A DNA stretch of 64,000 nt from positions 22,304-86,303 of the forward strand of contig NZ_BNAQ01000007.1 of assembly GCF_014653575.1 (NCBI RefSeq), read 5' to 3'. Of this stretch, positions 28,705 through 38,365 are shown piece after piece. The position numbers and the translations under genes are program-made. Position 1 is the stretch's first letter; each line of letters opens with the position of its first letter. This DNA is from Sphingomonas glacialis (GTDB lineage Bacteria; Pseudomonadota; Alphaproteobacteria; Sphingomonadales; Sphingomonadaceae). The notes beneath the pieces were generated by a model. It made no database searches and was not told the origin of the DNA. It saw nothing but the letters and a program-made list of their open reading frames with translations.

Positions 28705-28766
28705 TTCCGACTGCCGATCGACGCGGAGAACGGCGCCTCGGACGTCCGATAAGAACGAATAGCGAA

Positions 28767-30257
28767 ATGACAGGTCCCCCATTGGAAACCGAGTTGAAGC
28801 TTGATGTGGATGTGCAAGACGGGTCCACGGTCTATGAATCGCTGATCACGAGCTTTGGCCGTCCGACGGCGCATCATCACCTGATATCAACGTATTTTGA
28901 TACCACCGAAGACCATCTCTGGCATGCCGGCATCACATTACGCGTCCGCCGTGACGGAAGACGGCGCATTCAGACGATCAAGGTCGAGGGCGGCAAAGCC
29001 GCCGGGTTGTTTAGCCGGCCGGAATGGGAGTGCGACATCGCGGGGGAAACGCCCGATCTTGATCTGCCTACAGCTGGCTTGCTAACCAAGTTGGCTGACG
29101 CGGAGATCACCGCCGACACCTTGCAACAGGTGTTCACGACAGACATTGCCCGCACGATTTGGCTCGTCGATTCAGAAGGCGCGACGATCGAGATTGCCGA
29201 CGACGACGGTACCATCACGACCAAGGGTCGCGACGAGGCGATCCACGAACTTGAGTTCGAATTGAAGAAAGGTACATGTGCGGCGCTGTTCACGCTTGCG
29301 GCAAAAATTGGCGCGACTGTTCCGCTGCGCATCGGCGTGCGCAGCAAAGCCGAACGCGGGCAGGCGCTGCGGACGTCCGATGTCAGCAAGGCGCTCGAAG
29401 CTGAGCCTATCGCTCTGGGAAAAGACCTCACCACAGCCGCTGGCTTTCAAGCGATCGCCGGTGGCTGCATTCGGCACTACCGGCTCAATGAAGGGCTGCT
29501 GCTCGAGGCCACGGACTCCGAAACGTTACATCAATGCCGCGTGGCGCTCCGTCGCCTTCGCGCGGCGCTGACGTTGTTCAAACCGATCCTCCGAGACCCG
29601 GAGTCCATCGCGCTGAGCGACCGATTGCGGACCGCCGCCGCTTTGTTCGGCGATGCTCGTAACATCGATGTGCTGATTGATCGGATCGCGGATCCTAAAC
29701 TGCTCGCCACGCTGACGGAGCGCCGCAAGGCGATCTGCGCTGAGCTTTTGAGCGCGATAGGAGCGGATAATTTTCGCGCGTTGATGCTCGACCTTGTCCG
29801 CTGGACCAGTGTCGGTTGCTGGCTCTCCGAGAAGGATACCGCCGAGAAACGGCACCAACCAATCACCGCTTTCGCCGGTCATGTACTCGACCGCTATCAA
29901 CGGCGCCTGAATCGACGCGGCAGGCACCTGGCAAGACTGAGCGACGAGAACCGTCATAAAATCCGCATCGTCGGCAAGAAGCTTGGCTATGCTGCGGACT
30001 TCTTCGGCACCCTGTTTGCGGGCAAGAAGGCCCGCCGACGGCGTCAACATTTCCGGCAGGCGATAACGGCACTGCAAAGCGAGTTGGGTAGTCTTAACGA
30101 CGAAACCACCGGTGCCGAGTTGCTGAAGCATTTTACCCCTTTGGCGGTGCCATCGAAGGCAGACGCCGCACTTGCGGCCTCGTCTAAGAACCAATCCATC
30201 AGCAGGGCCGCGGATGCCTATGAGATGGTGAAGGACATCAAGCGCTTCTGGCGTTGA
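28767..30257 (+). CDS. CYTH-CHAD domain protein
   Basis: The protein has 496 residues. The N-terminal CYTH domain starts with the ETELKLDV (ExExK) motif and continues with TYFDT, LRVRRDG and WECD, a tunnel-fold triphosphate/polyphosphate enzyme. The C-terminal CHAD domain (about 215-490) is helical with conserved His/Arg (LHQCRVALRRLRAAL, RHLARL, HKIRIVGKKLGYA), a polyphosphate-binding module. It probably acts on or binds inorganic polyphosphate. A FixJ-like box precedes it, which would link it to low-oxygen or stress physiology. Confidence 0.87.
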   Translation: MTGPPLETELKLDVDVQDGSTVYESLITSFGRPTAHHHLISTYFDTTEDHLWHAGITLRVRRDGRRRIQTIKVEGGKAAGLFSRPEWECDIAGETPDLDLPTAGLLTKLADAEITADTLQQVFTTDIARTIWLVDSEGATIEIADDDGTITTKGRDEAIHELEFELKKGTCAALFTLAAKIGATVPLRIGVRSKAERGQALRTSDVSKALEAEPIALGKDLTTAAGFQAIAGGCIRHYRLNEGLLLEATDSETLHQCRVALRRLRAALTLFKPILRDPESIALSDRLRTAAALFGDARNIDVLIDRIADPKLLATLTERRKAICAELLSAIGADNFRALMLDLVRWTSVGCWLSEKDTAEKRHQPITAFAGHVLDRYQRRLNRRGRHLARLSDENRHKIRIVGKKLGYAADFFGTLFAGKKARRRRQHFRQAITALQSELGSLNDETTGAELLKHFTPLAVPSKADAALAASSKNQSISRAADAYEMVKDIKRFWR

Positions 30258-30746
30258 CTCCGACGCCGGTGCTTCGCTTACGGCGGGTCAGCCCTTTTTC
30301 GTTTGAATTGCGTAACGGGAGGGCCTGCCGAGCTGGCAATGGTCTGGCTCCTTCTGGCGGTGGGCTCTGAACAGAGCGACCGTAGTCCTAAACTAGTCAG
30401 ACGTTGGTAGTGGGCAGGCCCTATGGAGCGATTTGTTATGCCCTCGAAAATTCTGTTTTAACGATCCGGGGCCGGTACATAGAAGCGACCCGGATATACC
30501 TTAAGCGCCAGCAGGCCGGCTTAGGTGGCGCAAAACACCTGGATGTGGTGCATTCCCGGGGAATGACGAGGTTTGGGACTTAACTGCCATCCCGTTTGAA
30601 CCTCGAATGTCGACTTGGGGCAATAAAGCCGACACCGCGCGTTCCATCCGTCCAACGCCGCTATTTCTTAAAATTGCCGTCTCGGCGGCCGGGTGGCGGC
30701 GTGCCGCGCCGCCACTCGCGCCCACATGACAGGCGAGCGATGTCCG
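30258..30746. other. Gene-free stretch of about 490 bases
   Basis: Between the CYTH-CHAD gene and the NmrA-like reductase I see no frame with family similarity and no clear repeats or motif copies. A few short frames exist on both strands but lack convincing starts. It may be decayed sequence. Confidence 0.4.
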
Positions 30747-31370
30747 TCATGAATTGGCAATTGTGACCGCGCCGCCGACGTGTTCGTCACTCGTCAGCTG
30801 ATCGACGCAGAATTGCGCCACGTCCGCCCGAGTGATCGTGTGGGCGGTGTCGTGTCCTAGAAAGACCTTCACGATCCCGGTGGCAGCGCGGTCGTTAAGC
30901 ATTGCGGGGCGGACGATGACGAAGGCAATGCCACTCGCGCGAACGACGGCTTCCGTAGCAGACTTGTCCTCAGTGGAGCCCCGCAACCACGTGGGCACGA
31001 TCACGTGCTCCACGAACCAGCTCACTTGGTCCGCCGAGTCGCCGACGCCGAACGCACTGATGACGATGATGCGCTTCGTACCGTGCGCCTTCATCGACGC
31101 AACGACGGCGCCGGCGACGCTGCGCTCAAGCGCTGTCTTAAGGTAAGGCGTCTTGCCGCCGATCGAGTCGATCACGGCATCCTGCCCGGCCATCGCCCTG
31201 TCCACGCTCACCTGATCGGTCGCATCACCGGCGACGACACGGACATTCTCAGGTAGGCTATAGGACGCCGCGTCGCGAACGAACGCTGTCACAATGTGCC
31301 CGGCCGCCAAGGCCCGCTCGACCATAACTGAGCCCGTCTTGCCGGCGGCGCCAATGATCAAAACTTTCAT
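30747..31370 (-). CDS. NAD(P)-binding NmrA/SDR-like reductase
   Basis: The protein has 207 residues from ATG 31370 (AAGAGATC upstream). It opens with the Rossmann motif MKVLIIGAAGKTGSVMVERA, followed by VVAGDATD, a RIIVISAFGVGDSAD strand and IVRPAMLND. The atypical short-chain (NmrA-like) fold binds NAD(P)H as a reductase or redox sensor. The catalytic Tyr is not obvious. It is immediately preceded by the 3' piece of another SDR gene. Confidence 0.75.
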   Translation of the reverse strand: MKVLIIGAAGKTGSVMVERALAAGHIVTAFVRDAASYSLPENVRVVAGDATDQVSVDRAMAGQDAVIDSIGGKTPYLKTALERSVAGAVVASMKAHGTKRIIVISAFGVGDSADQVSWFVEHVIVPTWLRGSTEDKSATEAVVRASGIAFVIVRPAMLNDRAATGIVKVFLGHDTAHTITRADVAQFCVDQLTSDEHVGGAVTIANS

Positions 31371-31413
31371 GATCTCTTCTCCTTGAGCGGTTAGCCGCCG
31401 GTGTGCGGCACAA

Positions 31414-31550
31414 TCAATATTCTCCGCCGTCGATTGCGAGCGTGCTGCCCGTAACAAAGGACGCGTCTTCGGAAACAAGGAATGCGACAGCTTTGCCAGA
31501 GTAGGCGGAAACCCGATTTCGGAGGTTTTCCGTCACTGCCGATCGTTAGC
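31414..31550 (-). pseudogene. 3' fragment of a classical short-chain dehydrogenase
   Basis: The minus-strand frame reads ENLRNRVSAYSGKAV, then AFLVSEDASFVTGSTLAIDG and GEY-stop. This is the standard SDR C-terminal signature (FLVSEDASFVTG...DGG). The rest of the gene is missing: the frame meets a stop upstream, next to the MgtA gene. It is a gene remnant from an old rearrangement. Confidence 0.7.
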
Positions 31551-31567
31551 GTATAACTGGGTCCGTT

Positions 31568-34198
31568 CTATGTGCTGACCCCTTTCTGCCGCCGCGCTTT
31601 TGCCCGTCTATGGCGTGAGCCGTTCAGAATCTTGGTTGTGGCGGCGCGCTTCAATGATTCAGCGAACATTAGGTAGAAGAGGACCAGCAGAATGATACCG
31701 CCAGTCATGGCAAGGGGTGGGGTCTGAAAACCGAAGAGCGCAGCCGCCGGGGTGAACGGCAGCGCCATCGCAACCAGTAGAGCACCCAGCGACGTGGCCA
31801 CCAGGATCGGTTTCGGCCGATCCGCCCAAGGCCTCCCATTCGTGCGGATGACGAAGATGACCAGGATTTGCGTCGCCATCGATTCCAGGAACCAGGCCGT
31901 GCGGAACTCGGGTGGTGAAGCGTGGAACAAGAAGATCAGCCCGCCGAACGTGAACAGGTCGAAAACCGATGACAATGGTCCCATGACCGCGGCAAATCGG
32001 ATCAGCGCGTGCATATCCCATCGTTGCGGCCTGACTATGGCTTCGGGCCTCACAGAGTCGAACGGGATCCCGATTTCGGAGATGTCGTAGAGCAGGTTGT
32101 TAAGAAGGATTTGCGTCGGCAGCATCGGCAGGAACGGAAGAAACAGCGATGCGGCCGCCATAGAGAGCATATTGCCGAAATTAGAACTCATGCCCATCCG
32201 TATATATTTGAGGATGTTCACGAAGGTTCGCCGTCCTTCCTCCACGCCATCCGCGACGACAGCAAGATCCTGATCCAACAGGATCATGTCTGCGGCTGCC
32301 TGCGCGACGCCGGTTGCGCCCGACACGGACAGGCCAATATTCGCGGCCTTGAGCGCCGGAGCGTCGTTGATGCCGTCGCCGAGATAGCCCACCACCGCGC
32401 CGCCTGCTTGCAGTGCGCGAACCAAGCGGGATTTTTGATCGGGCGCGAGGCGGCCATAAGCATGAACCGATCGGACCTGTATGGCCAACGCATCGTCACT
32501 GAGATGCTCGATATCGGCCCCCGACAGAACGCGACGGGCATCTAGACCTACCAGCCCGCTCAGCCGCCTGACCACGATCGGGTCGTCGCCCGACAGGATT
32601 TTGAGCCGGATTCCCTGTGCCGCGAGACGGGCGACCGCGGCGGCGGCAGTCGGTTTGGGCGGGTCGGCGAAGGCGCACAGCCCCTCGAAAACAAGCCCTG
32701 TTTCATCAGCAGTCCCCGGATCGCGGCGGCCCTCGGTCCAAGCGCGGGATGCGACGGCGATCGCGCGAAGACCATCCTTCTCGGCAAGTTCCTTGACCCG
32801 GGCGAGCACTGCGGCGCGTCCACTATCTTCCATCACGCTATTGGCACCGCCGTTTCGCGACGCCGTGCAAAGCGCGATGATAGCGTCCGGGGCACCTTTG
32901 GCGATCAGCACATCGCCCTCAAGTCCTCCAGCGACAATCGATCCCAGTCTCCGGTTGAAATCGAAGGCGTGGCGCCCGAGCAACGTCCAGCCCGACGTCG
33001 CCGTCGGGTTACCCTCTACAAGCGCTGCATCAAGCGCCCCACGATCCCCGCCGAGAATTGCGGCGATCGCGGCGAGGCGGCTTGGACGGGGATCAAGCGT
33101 TCCCGAACACGCGATGCTCTGCGCCAGCGTGATATGTGCTGAGGTAAGCGTGCCGGTCTTGTCAGTGCACAGCACCGTCATTGCACCTAGATCATGGATA
33201 GACACGAGCCGTTTTACGATCACCTTGCGCCGCGCCATGCGGATGGCGCCGCGTGACAGGGTGACGGTTGTGATCATCGGCAAAAGTTCAGGTGTAAGCC
33301 CAACCGCCAACGCGACCGCAAACAGCAACGATTGCAGCAACGGGCGCCCGAAGAATACGCTGGTCGCCAACACGACCAGCACCAGTGCCATCGTCAGTCG
33401 CATCACCAGAAGGCCATAGGCACGCAGATCGGCCTGAAAAGGCGAGGTCTCCGTGGGCTGATTGAGGGCAGACGCCGCGGCCCCGAAGATCGTCGCCGCT
33501 CCAGTGTTGATTACCAGGACGACTGCCTCGCCAGTCTGGGCGACCGCGCCGCGAAACACGGCTCCACTAGCCTGGCTCGCGGACAAGCCCGTAACAGGGC
33601 CAGGCCTTTTCTCGACAGGATACGGCTCGCCCGTAAGTGCGGCTTCGTTTGCAGCGAAAGCGTCGCTTTCGATCACGAGTCCGTCGGCAGGAACGATATC
33701 ACCCACGCGGACGCGTATCATGTCGCCCGGCACCACATTTCCCACGGGCACCTGAGCATACGTGCCGTCGCGGCGTACTTCCGCAGTAAGGGCGACAGAC
33801 TTCCGAAGGACGTCAGCTGCGCGAATGGCATGGCCCTCCTGCACCGTATCCAACCCAATCGACAGAATAAGGATCGTCGCAATGATTGATCCGCCGACGA
33901 GATCCCCCGTCCCGGCCGATACCAGCGCGGCAGCAAGCAAGATCAGTGACAGCGGCTCCAGCAGCCGACGAAGAATGGTCCGAAGAGCGCTCGCGCTTTT
34001 GCCTACGACATCGGCGTTTAGGCCATAGCGCCCGAGCCTGTCGGCGGCCTCTGCGCTACTGAGCCCAGCGTCGCCGCAACGCAACGTGGCCCGCAGATCA
34101 TCGATAGAACGCGTCCAGAAGGGCGCGTGGTCGGGCTCGCCTCGATTCCCCGTCGGGGCGGATATGATCGGTTCTGCAGCATGGACCGGTTGGATCAT
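31568..34198 (-). CDS. mgtA: Mg2+-importing P-type ATPase (MgtA/MgtB type)
   Basis: The protein has about 876 residues. Actuator ALTGEPYPVEK, membrane motif VGLTPELLPMITTVTLSRGA (typical of MgtA), phosphorylation site LCTDKTGTLTSAHI and hinge YLGDGINDAPALKAANIGLSV are present, and the final helices are complete. MgtA imports Mg2+ at low external Mg. Start ATG 34198 (MIQPVHAAEP) was preferred to 34234. No box or leader riboswitch was recognised upstream. Confidence 0.88.
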   Translation of the reverse strand: MIQPVHAAEPIISAPTGNRGEPDHAPFWTRSIDDLRATLRCGDAGLSSAEAADRLGRYGLNADVVGKSASALRTILRRLLEPLSLILLAAALVSAGTGDLVGGSIIATILILSIGLDTVQEGHAIRAADVLRKSVALTAEVRRDGTYAQVPVGNVVPGDMIRVRVGDIVPADGLVIESDAFAANEAALTGEPYPVEKRPGPVTGLSASQASGAVFRGAVAQTGEAVVLVINTGAATIFGAAASALNQPTETSPFQADLRAYGLLVMRLTMALVLVVLATSVFFGRPLLQSLLFAVALAVGLTPELLPMITTVTLSRGAIRMARRKVIVKRLVSIHDLGAMTVLCTDKTGTLTSAHITLAQSIACSGTLDPRPSRLAAIAAILGGDRGALDAALVEGNPTATSGWTLLGRHAFDFNRRLGSIVAGGLEGDVLIAKGAPDAIIALCTASRNGGANSVMEDSGRAAVLARVKELAEKDGLRAIAVASRAWTEGRRDPGTADETGLVFEGLCAFADPPKPTAAAAVARLAAQGIRLKILSGDDPIVVRRLSGLVGLDARRVLSGADIEHLSDDALAIQVRSVHAYGRLAPDQKSRLVRALQAGGAVVGYLGDGINDAPALKAANIGLSVSGATGVAQAAADMILLDQDLAVVADGVEEGRRTFVNILKYIRMGMSSNFGNMLSMAAASLFLPFLPMLPTQILLNNLLYDISEIGIPFDSVRPEAIVRPQRWDMHALIRFAAVMGPLSSVFDLFTFGGLIFLFHASPPEFRTAWFLESMATQILVIFVIRTNGRPWADRPKPILVATSLGALLVAMALPFTPAAALFGFQTPPLAMTGGIILLVLFYLMFAESLKRAATTKILNGSRHRRAKARRQKGVST

Positions 34199-34327
34199 TC
34201 CGCTAGCACCCCTGTCCGAACGGCTGGCGGCCAAGCGGGGAACATGGGCCGCGCATTCTGATGTTTCTGCCGTCGCGGCGATACGATGCGGCGGGGTGGC
34301 GTTAACATACGGGCAGCCACCAGCAGG

Positions 34328-35311
34328 TCATGGCACCAGTACCGCGGCACCGTCGAACCGGCCTGCCCGCAGGTCGTCGAGTGCTTGGTTGGCCTGTTCC
34401 AGTGGATAGACGGTCGTCTTCACGACGATGCCCATCTTCGGGACAAGGCCAAGGAAATCGATTCCGTCTTGTCGTGTGAGATTGGCGACCGACAGTAGTT
34501 CCCGCTCTTCCCAGAGGATGTCGTAGGGGAAGCTCGGAATATCGCTCATGTGGATGCCCGCGCAGACGACCCGCCCGCCCTTGCGCACTACCTTGAGTGC
34601 CACCGGCACGAGATCGCCAACGGTGGCGTAGATGATCGCAGCATCGAGGGGTCCTGGCGGCATTTCGTCCGAGCCGCCCGCCCAGGTCACGCCCAGGCTG
34701 CGCGCGAACTCTTGTGTTCCAGTGTCGCCCGGCCGCGTGAATGCAAAGACTTCGCGACCCTGCCATTTGGCGACTTGTGCGACGATATGGCCGGCGGCGC
34801 CAAAACCGTAAATGCCCAAGCGCTTACCATCGCCGGCGATCTCCAAAGAGCGCCAGCCGATCAATCCGGCGCACAGCAGCGGTGCGAGCGACACGTCGCT
34901 GCCCGTCTCACCAAGTGGAAATGCAAAGCGCGCATCGGCAATCACCGCGGTCGCGAAGCCGCCGTCACGGGTGTACCCTGTAAACAGCGGCGCATCGCAG
35001 AGGTTCTCTCTATGCGCCTTGCAGTAATAACACACGCCGCAGGTGTGGCCGAGCCAAGGGATGCCGACCCGTTCTCCCAGTTGGAGATCGGATACATTCG
35101 AGCCGATTGCGTCAATCCGGCCGACGATCTCATGGCCCGGAATTATTGGCGATTTCGGGTTCGGCAGTTCGCCGTCGAAAACGTGCAGATCGGTGCGGCA
35201 GACGCCGCACGCGAGAACCTTGACGCGGACTTCCCCAGGGCCGGGCTGACGGTCGGGCAATTCCGTCCATACCAGCGGCGTTCCAGGTTTATTGAGTACC
35301 ATTGCCTTCAT
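34328..35311 (-). CDS. Zn-dependent alcohol dehydrogenase (AdhA-like)
   Basis: The protein has 327 residues from ATG 35311 (MKAMVLNKPGTPLVW). Catalytic Zn in ACGVCRTDLHVFDGEL and GHEIVGRIDAIG, structural Zn in CGVCYYCKAHRENLC, and cofactor motif GFGAAGHIVAQVAK. The frame overlaps the end of the nnr gene by 23 bases, so the two are translationally coupled. The pairing of an alcohol dehydrogenase with an NAD(P)HX repair enzyme suggests high NAD(P)H turnover. Confidence 0.86.
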   Translation of the reverse strand: MKAMVLNKPGTPLVWTELPDRQPGPGEVRVKVLACGVCRTDLHVFDGELPNPKSPIIPGHEIVGRIDAIGSNVSDLQLGERVGIPWLGHTCGVCYYCKAHRENLCDAPLFTGYTRDGGFATAVIADARFAFPLGETGSDVSLAPLLCAGLIGWRSLEIAGDGKRLGIYGFGAAGHIVAQVAKWQGREVFAFTRPGDTGTQEFARSLGVTWAGGSDEMPPGPLDAAIIYATVGDLVPVALKVVRKGGRVVCAGIHMSDIPSFPYDILWEERELLSVANLTRQDGIDFLGLVPKMGIVVKTTVYPLEQANQALDDLRAGRFDGAAVLVP

Positions 35312-36881
35312 GGTCGGCCAGTCCTTCGCTATGCGCCTGCCGAGGGGGCAGGGGGTAGGGGCGGTCACGTTCTACAGGATCCGTCTGCGCCTTGAGTTTC
35401 TGGAGAACCTTCGGCAGAGCATCCGGCAGATCTTCCGCGATCAGCCCCAGCCCGAATTCCGCGGCCGCTGCGCCGTGCAGCCAGACGCCGGCTGCAGCCG
35501 CCTTGAACGGGGTCATGCCTTGAGCCAGCAAAGCGGCGATAAAACCGGTCAGAACATCGCCGCTGCCTCCGGTCGCGAGTTGCGGCGGTGCGTTTGCATT
35601 GATGATGGCGCGACCATCGGGGCTTGCAATGACGGTATCGGGCCCCTTGAAGACTACCACCGCGCCGCTCTGCCGCGCGGCGGCACGCGTGCGCTCCAGC
35701 TTGTCACCGTCAAAATGGAACAGCCGCATGAACTCGCCCGCGTGCGGCGTCATCACGCACGGCCCGACGATCGCCCCGAACAGATCCTCCGGTGCCTCGG
35801 CGAACGATGTAAGAGCATCCGCATCGAGCACGATCGGCCTTTTGGTTGCGAGCGCTGCAAGCACGTACGCTCGCGTCGATGCGCCGACGCCGGCCCCGGG
35901 CCCGATAGCGATCGCATTGCGACGTTCGTCCGCCAGCAGGTCCCGCCATCCCGCCACCCCCGCGAAGTCGCGTACAATGGCGTTGATGAGCGAGCCCGCA
36001 TAAAGGCTCCACACCTCCGTCGGTGCGGCGAGCGTTACCATGCCGGCGCCCGCACGAGACGCGGCCAGCGTGGTCATGCGGCTGGCACCAGTGATAGTCG
36101 CGCCGCCCAGAACAAGCACTTCTCCACGCGTATATTTGTAGCTTTGGGGCTGGGGCCACGGGTAGGATGCCTGCCAGAGACCGGGATCGTTTTCCCAGCA
36201 ATCGGGCGCAATCGCATCGAGCACGGATATCGGCGTGCCGATATCGGCAACGACGACCGCGCCGCACAGCGCTCGCCCCGGGTAGAGCAGATGGCCCGGT
36301 TTCTTGCGGAAGAACGTAACCGTCAGGTCGGCGGGTGCCGCATCCCCGCGAACCAGCCCCGACGCGCCATCAAGGCCACTGGGGACATCGATTGCACAGA
36401 CCGGAATCTTCCGGGCTTTCAGCGCCTCAATCATGACCAGCGCTTGCCCGTCGAGCGGCCTCGTCAGGCCCGCGCCGAAGAGTGCATCGACGACAATTCC
36501 CGCGCCGTCGAGGCTTTCGGGACCGAAGGGCATCAGTTCGCCGGTCCAGCCCGTCGCCGCATGGGCAGCCTCGCCAGTGAGCTTCTCGAGCGTGCCGAGC
36601 AACGCCACCCTCACCGGCCATCCTGCAGCCTCGAGATGCCGCGCTACGACAAACCCGTCACCGCCATTGTTGCCGGGGCCGCACAACACCGTAACCGGCT
36701 GCATCGACCAGCGGCCGCCGACGGCGACCGCAACGGCGGCGCCGGCCGCCTCCATCATTGCAATGCCGCCGATGCCTTCCGCCTCGGCCCTGCGATCGAC
36801 AGTGCCCATCTGTGCTGGGGTCAGGAGCACAACTGAGTCCTGTTGCCATGTATCGCAAGCAATACTGTCGGGATCGCTCAT
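35289..36881 (-). CDS. nnr: Bifunctional NAD(P)HX epimerase/dehydratase
   Basis: The protein has 530 residues from ATG 36881. The N-terminal YjeF epimerase domain shows TPAQMGTVDRRA, GPGNNGGDGFVVARHL and DALFGAGLTRP. The C-terminal ADP-dependent dehydratase domain shows GGATITGASRMTTLAASRAG, PHAGEF, VFKGPDTVI and NAPPQLATGGSGDVLTG. It repairs hydrated NADH and NADPH. Full length. It is followed by the coupled alcohol dehydrogenase. Confidence 0.9.
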   Translation of the reverse strand: MSDPDSIACDTWQQDSVVLLTPAQMGTVDRRAEAEGIGGIAMMEAAGAAVAVAVGGRWSMQPVTVLCGPGNNGGDGFVVARHLEAAGWPVRVALLGTLEKLTGEAAHAATGWTGELMPFGPESLDGAGIVVDALFGAGLTRPLDGQALVMIEALKARKIPVCAIDVPSGLDGASGLVRGDAAPADLTVTFFRKKPGHLLYPGRALCGAVVVADIGTPISVLDAIAPDCWENDPGLWQASYPWPQPQSYKYTRGEVLVLGGATITGASRMTTLAASRAGAGMVTLAAPTEVWSLYAGSLINAIVRDFAGVAGWRDLLADERRNAIAIGPGAGVGASTRAYVLAALATKRPIVLDADALTSFAEAPEDLFGAIVGPCVMTPHAGEFMRLFHFDGDKLERTRAAARQSGAVVVFKGPDTVIASPDGRAIINANAPPQLATGGSGDVLTGFIAALLAQGMTPFKAAAAGVWLHGAAAAEFGLGLIAEDLPDALPKVLQKLKAQTDPVERDRPYPLPPRQAHSEGLADHEGNGTQ

Positions 36882-37033
36882 TCTCAGTGGATTCCTGCCT
36901 GCGGCAATTCGCGTGGTGCAAGCCGTGGGTACGGGGTCGGCGTCCGCCGCGGCAGGGTCGGAATTCACTTACACCGACGCTTTTTCGGGAAGCGGCATCG
37001 CAGCGCGAAAGCGTCAATCAGTCGTGAAGTGTC

Positions 37034-37053
37034 CCCGCGCGGCGTGGCGCGGG
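37034..37053. terminator. GC hairpin in the nnr / alcohol dehydrogenase divergent region
   Basis: CCCGCGC pairs with GCGCGGG across the loop GGCGTG. There is no T-tract. It lies between divergent genes and could affect leader RNA from nnr rather than terminate. Confidence 0.25.
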
Positions 37054-37126
37054 AGGTTTAAGGTGCCAGCTCGCGGATGCGGACAAAGTCAGCACGTCCC
37101 GGTGTCTGGGCTGACATCGTTGGAGA

Positions 37127-37145
37127 TGAGTAGTTTCCGACGCTG
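37127..37145 (+). promoter_or_regulatory. FixJ-like box upstream of the redox operon
   Basis: TGAGTAGTTTCCGACGCTG matches the consensus at 18 of 19 positions, 104 bases before ATG 37250. It may drive the alcohol dehydrogenase, aldehyde dehydrogenase and PntAA-PntAB-PntB run that follows. Confidence 0.65.
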
Positions 37146-37249
37146 ATATCCCAAACTGATGAATCCTACCTCGCAATCCTGAACCAGCCACCGCGAACCG
37201 GCTGGACCGGCCGCATCGGGCAATTCTGCGCGAGTAGCGGACCAGGAGC

Positions 37250-38296
37250 ATGCGTATCATGAAGGCATTCGTTTACGGTGGCGCGGGCAAGAAAAGCCTT
37301 GAAGACCGTCCCAAGCCCGGGATCACCGATCCGGGCGATGCGATCGTCAAGATGGTCAAGACGACCATTTGCGGGACCGACCTGCACATTTTGAAGGGCG
37401 ATGTCGCGACCTGCGCGCCCGGGCGTATTCTGGGCCATGAAGGCGTGGGTACGATCGAGGCCGTCGGTGCCGGCGTCACCACCTTCAAGACGGGTGACCG
37501 CGTGCTCATCTCTTGCATATCATCGTGCGGGAAGTGCGAATATTGCCGCCGCGGCATGTATTCGCATTGCACGACCGGGGGCTGGATCCTCGGCAATTCG
37601 ATCGACGGCACCCAGGCCGAATATGTCCGCATCCCGCATGCCGAGACGAGCCTCTATCCGATCCCCAAGGGTGCGGATGAGGACGCGATGGTCATGCTGA
37701 GCGACATCCTGCCGACCGGGTTCGAATGCGGCGTGCTCAACGGCAAGGTTTCGCCAGGATCGACGGTAGCGATCGTCGGCGCAGGACCGATCGGGCTGGC
37801 CGCGCTGCTCACCGCACAGCTCTATTCACCTGCCGAGATCATCATGATCGATCTCGATGACAATCGCCTGGAGATGGCGATGACGTTCGGCGCGACCCGG
37901 ACCATCAACAGCGCGGACGGCAAGGCTTCAGACAAGGTGAAGGCGCTCACCGACGGAAAGGGCGTCGACACAGCGATCGAGGCGGTCGGTATCCCGGCGA
38001 CCTTCGAGCTGTGCCAGCAGATCGTCGCGCCCGGCGGGATCATCGCCAATATCGGCGTTCACGGCCAGAAGGTCGACCTGCATCTGGAGACGCTCTGGTC
38101 GCAGAATATCGCGATCACCACGCGGCTGGTCGACGCCGTCACAACGCCCATGCTGCTGAAGACGGTGCAATCGGGGAAGATCGACCCGACCCGGCTGATC
38201 ACGCATCACTTCAAGCTCGACCAGATCCTCGACGCGTACGACACATTCGGGCGCGCTGCGGAAACCAAGGCGCTGAAGGTCATCATCGACGCCTGA
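37250..38296 (+). CDS. Zn-dependent alcohol dehydrogenase, first gene of the redox operon
   Basis: The protein has 348 residues (ATG 37250; ATG 37259 is the alternative and gives MKAFVYGGAGKKSLED). Catalytic Zn residues are in TTICGTDLHILKGD and LGHEGVGTIEAVGAG, structural Zn Cys in CGKCEYCRRGMYSHC, cofactor motif VGAGPIGLAALLTAQL and Asp in MIDLDDNRL (NAD preference). The aldehyde formed could be oxidised by the next gene product. A FixJ-like box is upstream. Confidence 0.88.
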   Translation: MRIMKAFVYGGAGKKSLEDRPKPGITDPGDAIVKMVKTTICGTDLHILKGDVATCAPGRILGHEGVGTIEAVGAGVTTFKTGDRVLISCISSCGKCEYCRRGMYSHCTTGGWILGNSIDGTQAEYVRIPHAETSLYPIPKGADEDAMVMLSDILPTGFECGVLNGKVSPGSTVAIVGAGPIGLAALLTAQLYSPAEIIMIDLDDNRLEMAMTFGATRTINSADGKASDKVKALTDGKGVDTAIEAVGIPATFELCQQIVAPGGIIANIGVHGQKVDLHLETLWSQNIAITTRLVDAVTTPMLLKTVQSGKIDPTRLITHHFKLDQILDAYDTFGRAAETKALKVIIDA

Positions 38297-38365
38297 CACC
38301 GCGCATGACGACACGACCGGCGACCTGCTCTTGGCCGTCCTCATTCCAACAGAAAGCTGAATTTC

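Larger units (their letters stand above)
36882..37249. other. Divergent intergenic region nnr / alcohol dehydrogenase operon
   Basis: No gene was seen in these 368 bases. They hold the GC hairpin at 37034 and the FixJ-like box at 37127, which points to the alcohol dehydrogenase operon. No box points to nnr. Confidence 0.5.
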
